Assembly: GCA_016931415.1 (NCBI GenBank) | Contig: JAFGEW010000006.1 | Coordinates: 92,310-125,039, forward strand | Direction of reading: 5' to 3' | DNA: 32,730 nt | DNA from: Verrucomicrobiota bacterium | GTDB lineage: Bacteria > Auribacterota > JABMQX01 > JAFGEW01 | Shown here: in pieces, positions 31,673-32,730 of the stretch | How positions within the stretch are numbered: the first letter of the stretch is position 1 | Layout: each line of letters opens with the position of its first letter | The notes under the pieces: model-generated | Told to the model about the DNA's origin: nothing | The model's database searches: none | What the model saw: the letters and a program-made list of their open reading frames with translations, nothing else | Position numbers and translations under genes: made by a program

Positions 31673-32730
31673 ATGACCAAGCCCAATCACCTGGAGAAGA
31701 TCAAGGTCGGGATCCTGACCTTCGGCGACGGGCGCGATTTCATGCAGAAGCCGCTGACGACGGTGAACGACAAGTTCACCAAAGAGCTGGCGGCGCGGCT
31801 CACCAAGGACGGCTTCGAGGTGGTCGTCGGGCGCAAGGTGCTCTGGAAGAACTCGATTGCCGAGGCCGAGGGCCGGCGCCTGATGGCGCAGGGCTGCCAC
31901 GCGGTGATCTTCAACTTCGCCGTTTGGGCGTGGCCCCAGTACGCGCGCGTGGCGGCGCAGTTCTGCCCGCAGCCGATCCTCATGTTCTCGAACGTCAACC
32001 CGCAGTATCCGGGGCTGGTCGGGATGCTGGCCAACGCGGGCAGCCTCGATCAGGTAGGCATCAAGTTCTACAAGACGTTCGGCGACATCCACGACAAGGA
32101 TACCTACGCGCAGGTCAAGAGCCGGCTCCTGGCGATCGCGGCGTTCAACCGGCTCAAGGGGCTAACCTACGGCCTGTTCGGCGGCCGCTCGCTCGGCATC
32201 GACACCGCGGTGGCGGATCCCGCGCTCTGGATGAAGAAATTCGGTGTCGACGTCGATCACGTTGATCAGATGGAGCTTGTGCGCCGCGCCGAGGAGCACG
32301 TGCGCAAAGGTACGCAGGTCGAGCCGGCGTTCAAGTACCTCACCAAGCGCGTCAAGAAGATCCACTGGACCGCGCCGAACGCCGCGTTTCGGCTCACCGA
32401 GGAGCTTCTGCGTAAGCAGATCGGCATGTACTACGCCGCCTACGACCTGTGCAGCGAGTTCGGCTACAGCTTCTGCGGCATCAAGGGCCAGCGCGAGCTG
32501 ACCGAGCACTACGTGACCGCCGACGTGGCCGAGGCGTTTCTCAACGACCCGTACCATCCCGACGGCACGCCGAAGGAGCCGATCGTCTGCTCGACCGAGG
32601 CCGACATGGACGCGGCGCTCACGATGAAGGTTCTCAACCTGTTGAGCGGTGAGCCGGCGCTCTTCGCCGACATCCGCCACTACCACGCGGACCTCGACGC
32701 ATGGGACCTGTGCAACTCGGGCGAGCACGC
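31673..32730 (+). CDS. L-fucose isomerase-family protein (3' truncated by window)
   Basis: The first 352 codons are present and the frame is open to the window end. ATG 31673 follows GGGAGG by eight bases. The start VGILTFGDGRDFMQKPLT and the sections GCHAVIFNFAVWAWPQYARV, PILMFSNVNPQYPG, GLTYGLFGGRSLGIDTAVAD and GYSFCGIKGQRELTEHY are characteristic of the FucI/AraA-like isomerase family. PIVCSTEADMDAALTMKVLN is also of this kind. These are cytoplasmic Mn-dependent enzymes that convert aldoses to ketoses. Many members outside true FucI have unknown substrates, so the sugar is not settled. The two AraC regulators upstream fit sugar control. The C-terminal barrel and part of the metal site lie beyond the window. 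Confidence 0.85.
   Translation, partial: MTKPNHLEKIKVGILTFGDGRDFMQKPLTTVNDKFTKELAARLTKDGFEVVVGRKVLWKNSIAEAEGRRLMAQGCHAVIFNFAVWAWPQYARVAAQFCPQPILMFSNVNPQYPGLVGMLANAGSLDQVGIKFYKTFGDIHDKDTYAQVKSRLLAIAAFNRLKGLTYGLFGGRSLGIDTAVADPALWMKKFGVDVDHVDQMELVRRAEEHVRKGTQVEPAFKYLTKRVKKIHWTAPNAAFRLTEELLRKQIGMYYAAYDLCSEFGYSFCGIKGQRELTEHYVTADVAEAFLNDPYHPDGTPKEPIVCSTEADMDAALTMKVLNLLSGEPALFADIRHYHADLDAWDLCNSGEH

Noticed and set aside
1-32730. CRISPR arrays, insertion sequences, tRNA or rRNA genes, prophage or defence genes
   Set aside because: No regularly spaced repeats, transposase motifs, terminal inverted repeats, cloverleaf candidates or phage/defence signatures were seen in the window.

Overview
The window is a high-GC, gene-dense stretch from a Gram-negative bacterium. 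Two envelope systems that only make sense with an outer membrane are present: a type II secretion (T2SS) gene set and a Tol-Pal operon. Several features point to a deep-branching lineage rather than an enteric proteobacterium: a PilM-like GspL, a DUF362/DUF6599-like lipoprotein pair, a short TonB-like TolA, and an ABC-type polysaccharide exporter with few recognisable neighbours. Planctomycete/PVC-like, acidobacterial or candidate-phylum origins are all possible. The sequence alone does not fix the phylum.

Positions 1-14002 (+ strand) hold one long cluster. The 3' end of an ECF-type sigma factor is followed by a membrane anti-sigma-like protein. Three bases later comes a T2SS run: two tandem GspC-like inner-membrane proteins, secretin GspD, ATPase GspE, platform protein GspF, pseudopilins GspG/H/I/J/K, a PilM-like GspL and a GspM-like protein. 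No prepilin peptidase (GspO) is in the window. The spacing suggests the secretion system is controlled by the sigma/anti-sigma pair.

Positions 14015-18798 (- strand) encode two coupled exported lipoproteins (DUF6599-like and DUF362 with a Tat signal), an AraD-like class II aldolase/epimerase, alanine racemase, and an unrecognised 261-residue protein whose stop overlaps the racemase start. Divergently, shikimate kinase and a secreted matrixin-type metalloprotease with Ca-binding-like repeats lie on the + strand (18934-21214), closed by a clear intrinsic terminator.

Positions 21428-26460 (- strand) form a Tol-Pal locus in the order tolQ, tolR, tolA, tolB, pal, then a coiled-coil LysM lipoprotein where CpoB/YbgF usually sits, then an orphan PTS EIIA-like protein. 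Positions 26649-28672 (- strand) encode a Wzt/Wzm-type polysaccharide ABC transporter.

Positions 28892-32730 (+ strand) carry two paralogous AraC-family regulators with cupin-like sensor domains. They are separated by a 693-base non-coding region with strong hairpins. After them, behind a good sigma-70-like promoter, comes the first 352 codons of an L-fucose isomerase-family protein cut by the window edge. This looks like a regulated sugar locus.

The most unusual observations are: an out-of-frame near-duplication that copied the 3' end of gspJ into the start of gspK; the tandem GspC pair behind a sigma/anti-sigma module; the unknown protein coupled to alanine racemase; the structured gap between the AraC genes; and two hairpins placed directly against Shine-Dalgarno sequences. 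I saw no CRISPR array, insertion sequence, tRNA, rRNA, phage or defence island.
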